Assembly: GCA_963678235.1 (NCBI GenBank)
Contig: OY782766.1
Coordinates: forward strand, 1,736,001 to 1,800,000
Direction: 5' to 3'
DNA length: 64,000 nt
Source: JABMQB01 sp963678235
Lineage (GTDB): Bacteria; Bacteroidota; Bacteroidia; Bacteroidales; Prolixibacteraceae
In this document: in pieces, positions 36,486-45,366 of the stretch
How the letters are laid out: each line of letters begins with the position of its first letter
How positions within the stretch are numbered: position 1 is the stretch's first letter
Program-made: the position numbers and the translations under genes
The notes under the pieces: generated by a model
Database searches by the model: none
What the model was told of the DNA's origin: nothing
What the model saw: the letters and a program-made list of their open reading frames with translations, nothing else

Positions 36486-37820
36486 ATGTTAAAAACATTC
36501 AAATTAGGGGGCGTACACCCGGCAGAAAATAAATTATCGGCAAACGAAGCGATCAAAGTTTTAGACCTTCCAAAAACCGTGTATATACCAACCGCTCAAC
36601 ACATTGGAGCGCCATCGACCCCAGTGGTTAATAGAGGTGATGTCGTAAAAGTTGGGCAGGTAATCGCCAAATCAAGCGGATTTGTTTCGGCTAATATCCA
36701 TTCATCGGTATCAGGCAAAGTAAAAAAGATCGATGCTATCCCTGACAGTTCTGGTTATCCGAAAAATGGAATTGTAATTGACGTGGAAGGCGATGAGTGG
36801 ATGGAAGGAATTGACCAATCGGAAGATCTGGTTAAAGACTTTGATTTAACTTCGGAAGAAATCGTTGCCAAAATATTGGAGAATGGGATTGTTGGATTAG
36901 GAGGGGCAACCTTCCCTACCCACGTAAAAATTGTTCCTCCGAAAGGAATGAAAGCCGAAGTTCTGTTAATTAATGGCGTGGAATGCGAACCTTATCTCAC
37001 TTCCGACCACAGGGTCATGATAGAAAAAGCGGATGAAGTGATTGTTGGCACAAGGCTTTTAATGAAAGCCATGAAAGTTGAAAAAGCATATATCGGGATT
37101 GAAAACAACAAGCCGGATGCCATTGAACTACTGAAAACAAAGGTTCAGGAATATAAAGAAATAAATATTGTCCCCTTGAAAGTAAAATACCCACAAGGCG
37201 GTGAAAAACAACTCATTAAAGCCGTTACCGGAAAAGAAGTTCCATCTGGGGGATTACCAATTGCCGTTGGTGCAGTAGTTAGCAATGTTGGAACTGCATT
37301 TGCCGTGTATGAAGCTGTTCAAAAAAACAAACCTCTGTTCGAAAGGATTGTAACCGTGACCGGAAAATCTGTGAAAACCCCTTCCAATTTCAAAGTGAGG
37401 TTAGGGACACAGGTATCGGAATTAATTGAAGCAGCCGGTGGTATTCCTGAGCAAACGGGAAAAATTATCAGTGGCGGTCCAATGATGGGAAAAGCGATTT
37501 CAATGACCGATGTAGCTGTAACCAAAGGGACTTCGGGGATTTTGTTAATGGATGAAAAGGAATCACGAAGGAACAAGGCAATTGCTTGCATCCGCTGCGG
37601 CAGGTGTGCCTCTGTTTGCCCAATGGGGCTGGAGCCTTTTTTACTGCAAACAACTTCCGAAAAACAAATGTGGGAAGAAACGGAGAAAAACAAAGTGATG
37701 GATTGTATTGAATGTGGTTCATGCAGTTATACCTGCCCTTCAAACCGACCATTGCTGGATTATATCCGTTATGGGAAAAGCAATGTTGGACAGATTATGA
37801 GAACGAGGAAAAAGGATTAA
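36486..37820 (+). CDS. rnfC: Rnf complex subunit C (NADH/FMN-binding)
   Basis: 444-residue peripheral subunit that passes electrons to NAD+. N-terminal biotin/lipoyl-like part (GVHPAENKLSANEA, VVKVGQVIAKSSGFVSANIHSSVSG), then the Nqo1-like flavin/NADH domain (GIVGLGGATFPTHVKI, NGVECEPYLTSDHRVM, YPQGGEKQLIKAV) and two 4Fe-4S motifs CIRCGRCASVCP and CIECGSCSYTCP near the C-terminus. Complete for a compact RnfC without the long proteobacterial tail. Followed by a 214-bp gap before rnfD, larger than other gaps in the operon. Confidence 0.96.
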   Translation: MLKTFKLGGVHPAENKLSANEAIKVLDLPKTVYIPTAQHIGAPSTPVVNRGDVVKVGQVIAKSSGFVSANIHSSVSGKVKKIDAIPDSSGYPKNGIVIDVEGDEWMEGIDQSEDLVKDFDLTSEEIVAKILENGIVGLGGATFPTHVKIVPPKGMKAEVLLINGVECEPYLTSDHRVMIEKADEVIVGTRLLMKAMKVEKAYIGIENNKPDAIELLKTKVQEYKEINIVPLKVKYPQGGEKQLIKAVTGKEVPSGGLPIAVGAVVSNVGTAFAVYEAVQKNKPLFERIVTVTGKSVKTPSNFKVRLGTQVSELIEAAGGIPEQTGKIISGGPMMGKAISMTDVAVTKGTSGILLMDEKESRRNKAIACIRCGRCASVCPMGLEPFLLQTTSEKQMWEETEKNKVMDCIECGSCSYTCPSNRPLLDYIRYGKSNVGQIMRTRKKD

Positions 37821-38034
37821 GGGTAAATTATTAATCTTGAATTTTGAATGTTAAATTCTGAATATGAAGAAAGATAATAGAATACAGCAGAAAAGTTTTG
37901 CCTTTGCTTTATCAATAATCGAATTATATAAAGAATTGACAAAAGAAATCAATCATTTTAATCATTTGTAAAAACTATCATAACGATCAAAATTATTTAA
38001 AACTTAAAATTCAAAAATTATAACATCTTTTATA

Positions 38035-39018
38035 ATGAGTAATTTATTAACTGTCTCACCATCACCACACGTACATACAGATGATTCTGCAAAAAAGATC
38101 ATGTACAGGGTAGTTTTGGCATTGATGCCGGCACTTATCTGGTCTGTGTTTGTATTTGGGATGGACGCATTAAGGGTATCACTTATCGCCGTTGCTGCCT
38201 CAATGGCATTTGAATACTTAATTCAACGGTTCATATTAAAAACAGAAACCACATTTACGGATGGCTCGGCAATTCTAACAGGATTATTGCTTGCTTTCAA
38301 CGTGCCTGCAAACCTTCCCTGGTGGATAATAATTATTGGCGCCCTTGTAGCAATTGGTATTGGCAAACTATCGTTTGGTGGTTTAGGAAACAACATATTT
38401 AATCCGGCCTTGGTTGGAAGGGTATTTATGCTCATCTCTTTCCCGGCTCAAATGACCATGTGGCCAACCAACAGCCAATCGGGTATTGATGCAGTTACAT
38501 CGGCCACGCCGCTTGCATTGATGAAAGAAAGCTTAAAAGCGGGAAAATCTGTAAGTGAAATTCTACCTGACCTGCCAACAAGTTACGAAATGCTGGTTGG
38601 GAACATTGGGGGCTCACTTGGTGAAGTTTCGGCTATTCTTCTCATTATTGGCGGAGTATACATGCTGTTACGAAAAGTAATTACCTGGCAAATCCCGGCA
38701 TCGGTACTTGGTTCAATGGCTGTTTTTGCCGGAATTTTATGGTTGGTTGATCCAGGAGCATTTGTAAACCCTGTTTTTCATTTATTATCGGGTGGAGCAA
38801 TGCTTGGGGCAATTTTTATGGCAACCGATATGGTCACCTCTCCAATGACCGGGAAAGGTCAAATTTACTACGGAATTGGTATTGGGGTTATTACCATCAG
38901 CATCCGGACCTGGGGATCATACCCTGAAGGTATTTCTTTTGCAATTCTGCTAATGAATGCCGTTGTTCCAATTATTAATACCTATGTGAAACCTAAACGA
39001 TTCGGAGGGACAAAGTAA
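38035..39018 (+). CDS. rnfD: Rnf complex subunit D
   Basis: 327-residue membrane subunit with about nine to ten helices. N-terminal SPSPHVHTDDSAKKIMYRVV is characteristic. The flavinylation site is in AVTSATPLALMKE near residue 160, where the Thr carries covalently bound FMN. Later motifs PASVLGSMAVF and ATDMVTSPMTGKGQIYYGIGIG are conserved. TAATG overlap with rnfG (last base of the stop shared with the next ATG) implies coupled translation. Confidence 0.96.
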   Translation: MSNLLTVSPSPHVHTDDSAKKIMYRVVLALMPALIWSVFVFGMDALRVSLIAVAASMAFEYLIQRFILKTETTFTDGSAILTGLLLAFNVPANLPWWIIIIGALVAIGIGKLSFGGLGNNIFNPALVGRVFMLISFPAQMTMWPTNSQSGIDAVTSATPLALMKESLKAGKSVSEILPDLPTSYEMLVGNIGGSLGEVSAILLIIGGVYMLLRKVITWQIPASVLGSMAVFAGILWLVDPGAFVNPVFHLLSGGAMLGAIFMATDMVTSPMTGKGQIYYGIGIGVITISIRTWGSYPEGISFAILLMNAVVPIINTYVKPKRFGGTK

Positions 39019-39644
39019 TGGCTAAAAGAGAATCAACATTCGGGAATATGGTGCTCACCCTGTTCGTGGTAACCTTGGTTGCTGCGGCAGCCCTCGGTTT
39101 TGTAAACGACTTCACCAAAGATGCCATTGAAGCTTCGAAACTTCAGGCTAAGCTAAATGCAATCAAAAGTGTTCTTCCCGCATTTGAAGAAATAAGGGGT
39201 GAATATAAAATTGAGAGCCAACCCGGGCAAGATAGTTTGGAAGTATATCCAGCATACAATGGCGATACTTTTGTCGGGCTGGCAATTAAAACATATACAA
39301 ACACAGGTTTTAGCGGATATATCTCCATAATGGCAGGAATTGGTGCTGATGGAAATTTCACAGGCTACGAAATATTGGAGCATAAAGAAACTCCCGGACT
39401 TGGATCGAAAATGGGTGTCTGGTTTAAAGATGAAGCTAAACCCAAACAAAATGTGATTGGAAAAAATCCAGCATCAACAAAATTCAAGGTTTCAAAAGAT
39501 GGTGGTGATATCGATGCTATTACTGCATCAACCATTACATCGAGGGCATTTTTAGATGCTTTGAACAGAGCCTATAATTGTTACGAAAAGAATAAAACTG
39601 CTCCGATTGCAGAAGAAAACATACAAACAAAAGAGGAGGTTTAG
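39018..39644 (+). CDS. rnfG: Rnf complex subunit G (flavinylated)
   Basis: 208-residue single-pass subunit. One N-terminal membrane helix (MVLTLFVVTLVAAAALGFV), then the FMN-binding domain: FSGYISIMAGIG, KETPGLGSKM, and the covalent FMN site in DAITASTITSRAFLDAL (S/T-x-x-T-x-T type). Transfers electrons across the membrane face between RnfD and the others. Starts at the end of rnfD; rnfE follows after 2 nt. Confidence 0.95.
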   Translation: MAKRESTFGNMVLTLFVVTLVAAAALGFVNDFTKDAIEASKLQAKLNAIKSVLPAFEEIRGEYKIESQPGQDSLEVYPAYNGDTFVGLAIKTYTNTGFSGYISIMAGIGADGNFTGYEILEHKETPGLGSKMGVWFKDEAKPKQNVIGKNPASTKFKVSKDGGDIDAITASTITSRAFLDALNRAYNCYEKNKTAPIAEENIQTKEEV

Positions 39645-39646
39645 CA

Positions 39647-40231
39647 ATGAGTCAATGGAAAAATTTCACCAAAGGTTTTATTAAAGAAAACCCTGTTTTT
39701 GTTCTTTTACTTGGAATGTGCCCTACACTTGGGGTAACCTCTTCGGCAATTAATGGATTAGGGATGGGCCTGGCAACAACCTTTGTGTTGGTAATGTCCA
39801 ATTTAGTTATTTCACTGGTTAAAAACCAGATTCCGGACAAAGTTAGAATCCCTAGTTTTATTGTGATAATCGCAGCGTTTGTTACGGTCGTTCAAATGGT
39901 TATGCAAGCATATCTACCGGCTTTATTCAACAGTCTTGGATTGTTTATCCCTTTAATCGTGGTTAACTGTATTGTGCTTGGAAGGGCGGAAGCATTTGCT
40001 TCCAAAAACAATGCGATCTCGTCAATTATTGATGGGGCAAGCATGGGATTAGGTTTCAGTCTGGCACTTACACTCCTTGGATCGGTTAGGGAATTATTGG
40101 GAAGTGGTAAACTTTTTGACATGACCATTTACCCCGAAGATTATGTCACCTTGTTGTTTGTGCTTCCTCCCGGAGCATTTATCGTGTTGGCATACCTCAT
40201 TTTAGTGATTAACAAATTAAAGAAAGTATAG
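39647..40231 (+). CDS. rnfE: Rnf complex subunit E
   Basis: 194-residue membrane subunit with six helices; paralogue of RnfA with opposite topology. Motifs: NPVFVLLLGMCPTLGVTSSAINGLGMG with the conserved Cys that helps bind a transmembrane iron site, and PLIVVNCIVLGRAEAFASKN with a second such Cys. Part of the ion-conducting core. Eleven-nt gap to rnfA with an AGGAGG-like site. Confidence 0.96.
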   Translation: MSQWKNFTKGFIKENPVFVLLLGMCPTLGVTSSAINGLGMGLATTFVLVMSNLVISLVKNQIPDKVRIPSFIVIIAAFVTVVQMVMQAYLPALFNSLGLFIPLIVVNCIVLGRAEAFASKNNAISSIIDGASMGLGFSLALTLLGSVRELLGSGKLFDMTIYPEDYVTLLFVLPPGAFIVLAYLILVINKLKKV

Positions 40232-40242
40232 GAGGATAGAAG

Positions 40243-40815
40243 ATGAATTATTTTGTAATTGTAGTCGCCGCTGTTCTTGTCAATAATATTGTATTAATGC
40301 AGTTTTTAGGGATATGCCCTTTTTTAGGTGTATCCAAAAAAGTTTCAACTGCTGCAGGGATGGCAGGTGCTGTGGCATTTGTAATGGTTTTGGCAACCAT
40401 TGTTACCTATCTCATCCAGAAATTTATTTTAGATTCGTTGGGACTGGCATTCTTACAAACCATAGCATTTATTTTGGTCATTGCCTCGTTGGTTCAACTG
40501 GTCGAAATCATTTTAAAGAAAGCAAGCCCAGCCTTATACCAGGCCTTAGGTATTTTTCTTCCCTTAATAACAACCAACTGTGCGATTCTTGGAGTTGCTA
40601 TCCTTACCATTCAAAAAGAATTTAGTTTGATGGAAGGTGTTGTTTATGCGATTTCCAATGCAGTTGGATTTGGATTGGCCCTTGTACTATTCGCAGGCAT
40701 GAGGGAGCATCTTGATCTAATGGATGTGCCCAAAGGCATGAAAGGAACGCCTATTGCCCTGCTAACCGCCGGGATACTAGCTATGGCATTCATGGGTTTT
40801 TCTGGCTTGGTTTAA
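40243..40815 (+). CDS. rnfA: Rnf complex subunit A
   Basis: 190-residue membrane subunit with six helices, paired with RnfE. Conserved VNNIVLMQFLGICPFLGVSKK and LPLITTNCAILGVAIL each give a Cys at the E/A interface; GVVYAISNAVGFGLALVLFAGMREHL is the usual C-terminal half. Closes the rseC-rnfBCDGEA operon and is followed by a terminator. A preceding AGGAGGAT about 10 nt upstream is an unusually good Shine-Dalgarno for this A-rich genome. Confidence 0.96.
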   Translation: MNYFVIVVAAVLVNNIVLMQFLGICPFLGVSKKVSTAAGMAGAVAFVMVLATIVTYLIQKFILDSLGLAFLQTIAFILVIASLVQLVEIILKKASPALYQALGIFLPLITTNCAILGVAILTIQKEFSLMEGVVYAISNAVGFGLALVLFAGMREHLDLMDVPKGMKGTPIALLTAGILAMAFMGFSGLV

Positions 40816-40842
40816 TTATCAAAAGAAAATATCAACACTATC

Positions 40843-40884
40843 AAAAGTGGTTATTTGGCTTAATACTGAATAATCACTTTTCAT
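40843..40884 (+). terminator. Stem-loop after the rnf operon
   Basis: Arms AAAAGTGGTTATT and AATAATCACTTTT (13 bp, one G-T wobble on RNA) around a 13-nt loop, followed by CATTTTAT. Stem is A/T-rich and the T-run imperfect, so strength is uncertain. Confidence 0.6.
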
Positions 40885-40950
40885 TTTATATCCTTTCATC
40901 TTATTTTTTTGTATTTTAGGAATCATGTAAACCATTTAAACCAACCTTGC

Positions 40951-41706
40951 ATGACAATTAAATTCAAACTTTTAAGCATTATCATTTCAGTTTTTTGTTT
41001 AGGCACATTTACTAGCAATGCCAAATCACAAGTAACGAAACCAACAGTATTGGTTGTAACCGGAGGGCATAATTTTGACCACGAAGCCTTTTACAGCATG
41101 TTTAACAGCTTTCCTATAAAATGGGAAGAAAAGAGCCATCCGGATGTTCTCCCAATGTTTGAAAACGGGACTATAAAAAAATATGATGTGCTTGTTTTCT
41201 ACGACATGCCCGATAAAATAATCCCGACAGATAAACAAAAAAAGGCAATCATCAACTGCTTTAAAAATGGGACGGCAGCAGTATTTTTTCATCATTCTTT
41301 ACTATCCTACCCCACTTGGAATGAATTTATTAACATAATCGGCGGAAGGTATTTCAAAGAAGAAACATACATTGAGCAAGCAAAAAAGAAATATATTTCA
41401 GACTACCAACACGACCAACATATAAACGTTTTTGTGGAAGACAAAGACCATCCGGTTTGTGAAGGGATTTCTGATTTTAAGATGTTTGACGAAGTATATG
41501 GAAACTGTTTTGTGCTCCCAAATGTGAAACCTTTATTAACTACCGACCATCGTGCAAGCAATAAAATAATTGCTTGGGCCAATACCTACGAAAAATCTCA
41601 AAACATATATATCCAGGGAGGGCATGATGCACATGCTTTTCAAGATCAAAATTTCAGGAAATTATTACAAAATGCCATTCAGTGGGTTAATACCACGAAT
41701 CAATAG
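40951..41706 (+). CDS. Secreted ThuA-like domain protein
   Basis: 251 residues with signal peptide (MTIKFKLLSIIISVFC, cleavage near NAKS). ThuA/trehalose-utilisation class I glutamine-amidotransferase-like fold: VLVVTGGHNFDHEAFYSMF, VLVFYDMPDK, TAAVFFHHSLLSYPTWNEF, IIGGRYF, and HPVCEGISDFKMFDEVYGNCFV. Catalytic residues of a true amidotransferase are not present. Similar proteins occur in carbohydrate-use regions; exact role unknown. Start moved to the ATG that gives the signal peptide. Confidence 0.85.
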   Translation: MTIKFKLLSIIISVFCLGTFTSNAKSQVTKPTVLVVTGGHNFDHEAFYSMFNSFPIKWEEKSHPDVLPMFENGTIKKYDVLVFYDMPDKIIPTDKQKKAIINCFKNGTAAVFFHHSLLSYPTWNEFINIIGGRYFKEETYIEQAKKKYISDYQHDQHINVFVEDKDHPVCEGISDFKMFDEVYGNCFVLPNVKPLLTTDHRASNKIIAWANTYEKSQNIYIQGGHDAHAFQDQNFRKLLQNAIQWVNTTNQ

Positions 41707-41790
41707 TGCTTCCTCCTACTTTTTTGGAGCTTAAAACTTAACGATATAATTTGTATATTCGGTACTAAAATCTACTAATCTATCGTACCA

Positions 41791-43320
41791 ATGCCAAAAA
41801 CCCAATCAAAAGTTCAACTACTTTCGTTAATTTCTGCCCCAATTTTAAGTATCCTAATTATCCTTTTTGTGGACCTCGAGCCTGGCAAACCTGAAATAAC
41901 ATATACCTTTGCCATCGCACTTTTAATGGCCATCTGGTGGGTTACCGAGGCAATTCCCCTTGCAGCAACAGCACTCATTCCGGTTGCACTGTTTCCGCTC
42001 TTGGGGGTTGTCGATGGAAAAACTATTTCATCCATGTATTTTAACCACCTGATATTTTTATTCATCGGGGGATTTTTGATGGCACTTGCCATGGAACGTT
42101 GGAATTTGCACCGAAGGATAGCCTTACGAATACTCATCGTTTTTGGGGTAAGCCCGGCAAGAATTTTAATGGGTTTTATGCTTGCAACAGCCTTTTTATC
42201 GATGTGGATGTCGAATACGGCGACAGCTGTAATGATGGTTCCCTTTGCAATGTCGATAATCAAAAAGCTGGAAGAAAATATTGGTAAAAAAGCCATGGGC
42301 AAATATTCTATTGGTTTGCTTCTTGGAATTGCATACGCTGCTTCAATCGGCGGCATTTCAACCTTGGTTGGAACTCCCCCAAATTTATCCTTTGCCAGGA
42401 TAATCAGTATCATTTTCCCGGAGATCCCGGAAATTTCATTTGCAGATTGGTTCATTTTTGCATTGCCTATTTCAATTATTCTTTTCCTTTTTGCCTGGTT
42501 GCTCTTGTTGGTAATTTACAAGCCAAGAACCAAGTGGAAAAAACTCAGCCGACAGGATTTCAAAGAAGAATATACCATATTGGGCAAGGCAAAACCAGAG
42601 GAAAGAATCGTTTTTATTTTATTCATTATCCTCGCTTTATTATGGATTTTCAGAAAGGGATTGGTCATTGATGAATTTTCGATACCTGGTTGGAGTTCGT
42701 TGTTTAAAACACCTGCCTACATAAATGATGGTACAGTAGCTATTTTTATTGGTCTGCTTTTGTTCATTATTCCTTCCAAATCAAAAAAGGGAAAGCGTAT
42801 TATGGATTGGAAAACTGCCAATAAACTCCCCTGGCACATCGTGTTGCTTTTCGGCGGTGGGTTTGCATTGGCTAAAGGATTTATGGACTCTGGTTTATCA
42901 CTTTGGGTTGGGGAACAACTTTCAGGACTTGCCAATGTGCATCCATTCGTGATCACACTGGTTGTGGTTGCAATGATGTCCATCCTTACGGAACTTACTT
43001 CGAACGTGGCAACAACCGAAATGATTCTCCCAATACTTGCCGGACTGGCTGTAAGCATAAAAGTGAATCCACTATTACTTATGGTTCCCGCTACCCTTGC
43101 CGCATCCCTCGCGTTTATGCTTCCGGTTGCAACCCCTCCAAATGCCATCATATTTGGCACAAACCGGATCCAGGTAAAAGACATGGTTAAAACCGGTTTC
43201 CTTTTGAATTTAGGAGGAATTATTATTGCAACCTTCATAACCTACTATTGGGGAAGTTTGGTTTTTAATATTGATATCGGGGATTTTCCGGATTGGGCAA
43301 TGAATTCATTTACGGGATAA
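41791..43320 (+). CDS. SLC13/DASS-family sodium-coupled anion symporter
   Basis: 509-residue membrane transporter for dicarboxylates, citrate, sulfate or similar anions. About eleven to twelve helices. DASS features: WWVTEAIPLAATALIPVALFPLLG near residue 50, the first SNT motif region WMSNTATAVMMVPFAMSI, GGISTLVGTPPNLSFA, and the second half with LTSNVATTEMILPILAGLA and LPVATPPNAIIFGTNRI. The duplicated SNT-like and P-loop motifs bind sodium and carboxylate. Monocistronic. Substrate not set by sequence. Confidence 0.93.
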   Translation: MPKTQSKVQLLSLISAPILSILIILFVDLEPGKPEITYTFAIALLMAIWWVTEAIPLAATALIPVALFPLLGVVDGKTISSMYFNHLIFLFIGGFLMALAMERWNLHRRIALRILIVFGVSPARILMGFMLATAFLSMWMSNTATAVMMVPFAMSIIKKLEENIGKKAMGKYSIGLLLGIAYAASIGGISTLVGTPPNLSFARIISIIFPEIPEISFADWFIFALPISIILFLFAWLLLLVIYKPRTKWKKLSRQDFKEEYTILGKAKPEERIVFILFIILALLWIFRKGLVIDEFSIPGWSSLFKTPAYINDGTVAIFIGLLLFIIPSKSKKGKRIMDWKTANKLPWHIVLLFGGGFALAKGFMDSGLSLWVGEQLSGLANVHPFVITLVVVAMMSILTELTSNVATTEMILPILAGLAVSIKVNPLLLMVPATLAASLAFMLPVATPPNAIIFGTNRIQVKDMVKTGFLLNLGGIIIATFITYYWGSLVFNIDIGDFPDWAMNSFTG

Positions 43321-43407
43321 AAACCGGATCAAGCAATGCAAAATGGCAAAATATTTGCTGAAAATTATTTACTTTAGTCAGTATTTACTTGAAAAAACAT
43401 TTCAAAT

Positions 43408-44094
43408 ATGAAAAAAATTAGCCTGTTTTCTTTTTTATTAGTTATATCACCTTTATTCTTATTCTCCCAAACCTACTTAGGAAATTCAACATTAGATGAA
43501 TTTATTCTTCAAACAAATGTCAACAAGCTTACGAATACAAATGATGCAAATAATGGCATACTGGGATCACCATATGAGAACGATGAATTTCAGCCAGGAT
43601 ATATTTTATCAAAAAACAATGAAAAATATGATAACGTCCAACTACGTTTCAATATTTACAACAATGTGATTGATTATAAAAATGAAAATGGCGATATCTA
43701 CTCACTGTCATTTCCCGAATTATTTGAATTTTTTGTGATCGGCGATAAAAAGTACAAATATTACACTTATATACCCAACAAAAAGATTAAAAAGGCATAT
43801 TTTCAGGTTATTACAGAAGGGGAAAAAGCCAGTTTACTTTTAAAAGACAAAGTAACATTAAAAAAAGCGACCAAACCTGGCGCATATAAAGAAGCTCAAC
43901 CTGCATCGTTTATGCGTATGGGTGGAGAATATTACATTAAGGTTGGTGAGCAAGAAGCAAAACATGTTGGGAATAAAAAGGATTTAATATCCATTTTATC
44001 CACTGATATTGAAAAATATATTAAATCCAACAAATTAAAAATAGGCAAAGAAGAAGACCTTAAACAAATTGTAGATTACTATAATTCGTTGTAA
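43408..44094 (+). CDS. Secreted hypothetical protein
   Basis: 228 residues with a signal peptide (LFSFLLVISPLFLFSQ). The rest is polar, rich in K, Y and N, predicted mostly beta with a C-terminal helix (DIEKYIKSNKLKIGKEEDLKQIVDYYNSL). It contains no cysteine and no recognised domain. Bacteroidota genomes hold many such short secreted proteins. A strong terminator follows, so it is a single-gene unit. Confidence 0.75.
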   Translation: MKKISLFSFLLVISPLFLFSQTYLGNSTLDEFILQTNVNKLTNTNDANNGILGSPYENDEFQPGYILSKNNEKYDNVQLRFNIYNNVIDYKNENGDIYSLSFPELFEFFVIGDKKYKYYTYIPNKKIKKAYFQVITEGEKASLLLKDKVTLKKATKPGAYKEAQPASFMRMGGEYYIKVGEQEAKHVGNKKDLISILSTDIEKYIKSNKLKIGKEEDLKQIVDYYNSL

Positions 44095-44115
44095 CAAGAT
44101 TATTTTGTGATGTTT

Positions 44116-44141
44116 GGGCAGGAGAATTTTTCTGCCCTTTT
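44116..44141 (+). terminator. Intrinsic terminator after the secreted hypothetical
   Basis: GGGCAG/CTGCCC core that can extend to an 11-bp stem with G-T wobbles, followed by TTTTCT; 21 nt past the stop at 44094. Confidence 0.8.
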
Positions 44142-44241
44142 CTATGTTTAAAACTTTCATTCTAAGTTTTTTTCGAAATTATTAAGAATCGATGCAACAT
44201 TCTAAAATTCATTTAGTCATTGTATCAGAAAAGAAATAAAG

Positions 44242-44796
44242 TTGGAAAAGCGCTACAACAACATTCATCAGAAAACCATCGATCGTTGCCGAAATGGAGA
44301 TCAAAAGGCTCAGGCAGAATTGTATAAACTTTATTACAAATCGATGTATAATGTAAGCCTACGAATTGTGCAGGATGAAATGGAAGCAGAAGATGTTATG
44401 CAGGAATCTTTTCTAAAAGCTTTTAGCAAACTAAACACATATAAAGGTGAAGTTAGCTTTGGTGCATGGTTAAAAAAAATAGTGGTAAACCGTTCTCTCG
44501 ATATTTTGAAAAAAAGAAAGGTAAAGTTTGAAGAAATCAATGAAAGGACTCACGATAAAATTGAAACTCAAACCGTAAGTCAAAAAGTTGATATGGATAA
44601 AATAAAAAAAGCAGTTTACAGTCTTCCGGATGGTTATCGGGTGGTTCTCAGCCTTTTTTTATTTGAAGGATATGACCACAGTGAAATTAGCGAAGTTCTT
44701 GGAATTAGTAATTCGGCTTCGCGAACCCAATATTTAAGGGCAAAGAACAAATTAAGGGAGATGTTAAACAGAGAAGAAGTATTATCCTATAATTAA
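44242..44796 (+). CDS. ECF RNA polymerase sigma factor
   Basis: 184-residue sigma-70 ECF factor. Region 2: RCRNGDQKAQAELYKLYYKSMYNVSLRI, EAEDVMQESFLKAF; region 4: AVYSLPDGYRVVLSLFLFEGYDHSEI followed by VLGISNSASRTQYLRAKNKL. The start is TTG (no ATG is available before the conserved region). It heads a three-gene operon with a membrane protein and a DUF4097 protein (6-nt gap, then 17-nt overlap), an arrangement seen across Bacteroidota, in which the second gene is the likely anti-sigma. Confidence 0.92.
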   Translation: MEKRYNNIHQKTIDRCRNGDQKAQAELYKLYYKSMYNVSLRIVQDEMEAEDVMQESFLKAFSKLNTYKGEVSFGAWLKKIVVNRSLDILKKRKVKFEEINERTHDKIETQTVSQKVDMDKIKKAVYSLPDGYRVVLSLFLFEGYDHSEISEVLGISNSASRTQYLRAKNKLREMLNREEVLSYN

Positions 44797-44802
44797 AAAA
44801 CG

Positions 44803-45366
44803 ATGAAGGAAAACAGAGATAACATAGAAGATTTAATTTTAGGTAACCTTGAAAAATTTGAGGAAAATGAACCACTCGAAGGGCACTTTGAAAGGTTTGA
44901 AGCCAAATTGAAAAAACAGCACAGAAATAAGGTATTCACCCTGAAAAACTTTGGGAGGCTTGCTGCAGCTGCAATATTTGCTTTTCTGGTTATTAACCAG
45001 GCTCTTATTTATTTCACACCAAAAGAGAAAGAAATTGCCAGCCTTGGGGCTATTTCCAACGAATATTCTGAGGTTGAATTTTATTACACTTCAGAAATAA
45101 AATCGGGGTTAAACCAATGGGAGAATTTCTACAAAGCCGGCATTCTTAATGAACAGGATAATTTAATGATGAAAGCCGAGTTAAAAGAGTTTGACGAAAT
45201 GATGGAGAAACTCCAGGAAGAACTGAAAGCAAATCCAAACGATCAGCGGATAATCAATGCTATGCTTGAACATTACCAAACAAAACTCAACCTTATTAAC
45301 CTTATCATAAACAATTTGCAAGAAGTCAAAACAAAAAACGAAACGAATCATGAAATCGAAATTTAG
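44803..45366 (+). CDS. Probable anti-sigma membrane protein
   Basis: 187 residues: cytoplasmic N-terminus (EDLILGNLEKFEENEPLEGHFERFEAKL, a sigma-binding-like helix), one membrane helix (LAAAAIFAFLVINQALIYF, about residues 48-66), then a helical periplasmic part (KAELKEFDEMMEKLQEELKANP). No zinc-binding anti-sigma motif was seen. Role as anti-sigma is inferred from position directly behind the ECF gene. Its 3' end overlaps the DUF4097 gene by 17 nt. Confidence 0.7.
   Translation: MKENRDNIEDLILGNLEKFEENEPLEGHFERFEAKLKKQHRNKVFTLKNFGRLAAAAIFAFLVINQALIYFTPKEKEIASLGAISNEYSEVEFYYTSEIKSGLNQWENFYKAGILNEQDNLMMKAELKEFDEMMEKLQEELKANPNDQRIINAMLEHYQTKLNLINLIINNLQEVKTKNETNHEIEI

Noticed and set aside
41814..42455. 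213-codon frame on the minus strand inside the SLC13 gene
   Set aside because: It is fully contained in a clear transporter gene, has composition typical of an antisense shadow and resembles no family.
44116..44141. Riboswitch or small RNA before the ECF sigma gene
   Set aside because: The stem is fully explained as the terminator of the preceding gene; no further conserved structure could be seen up to 44242.
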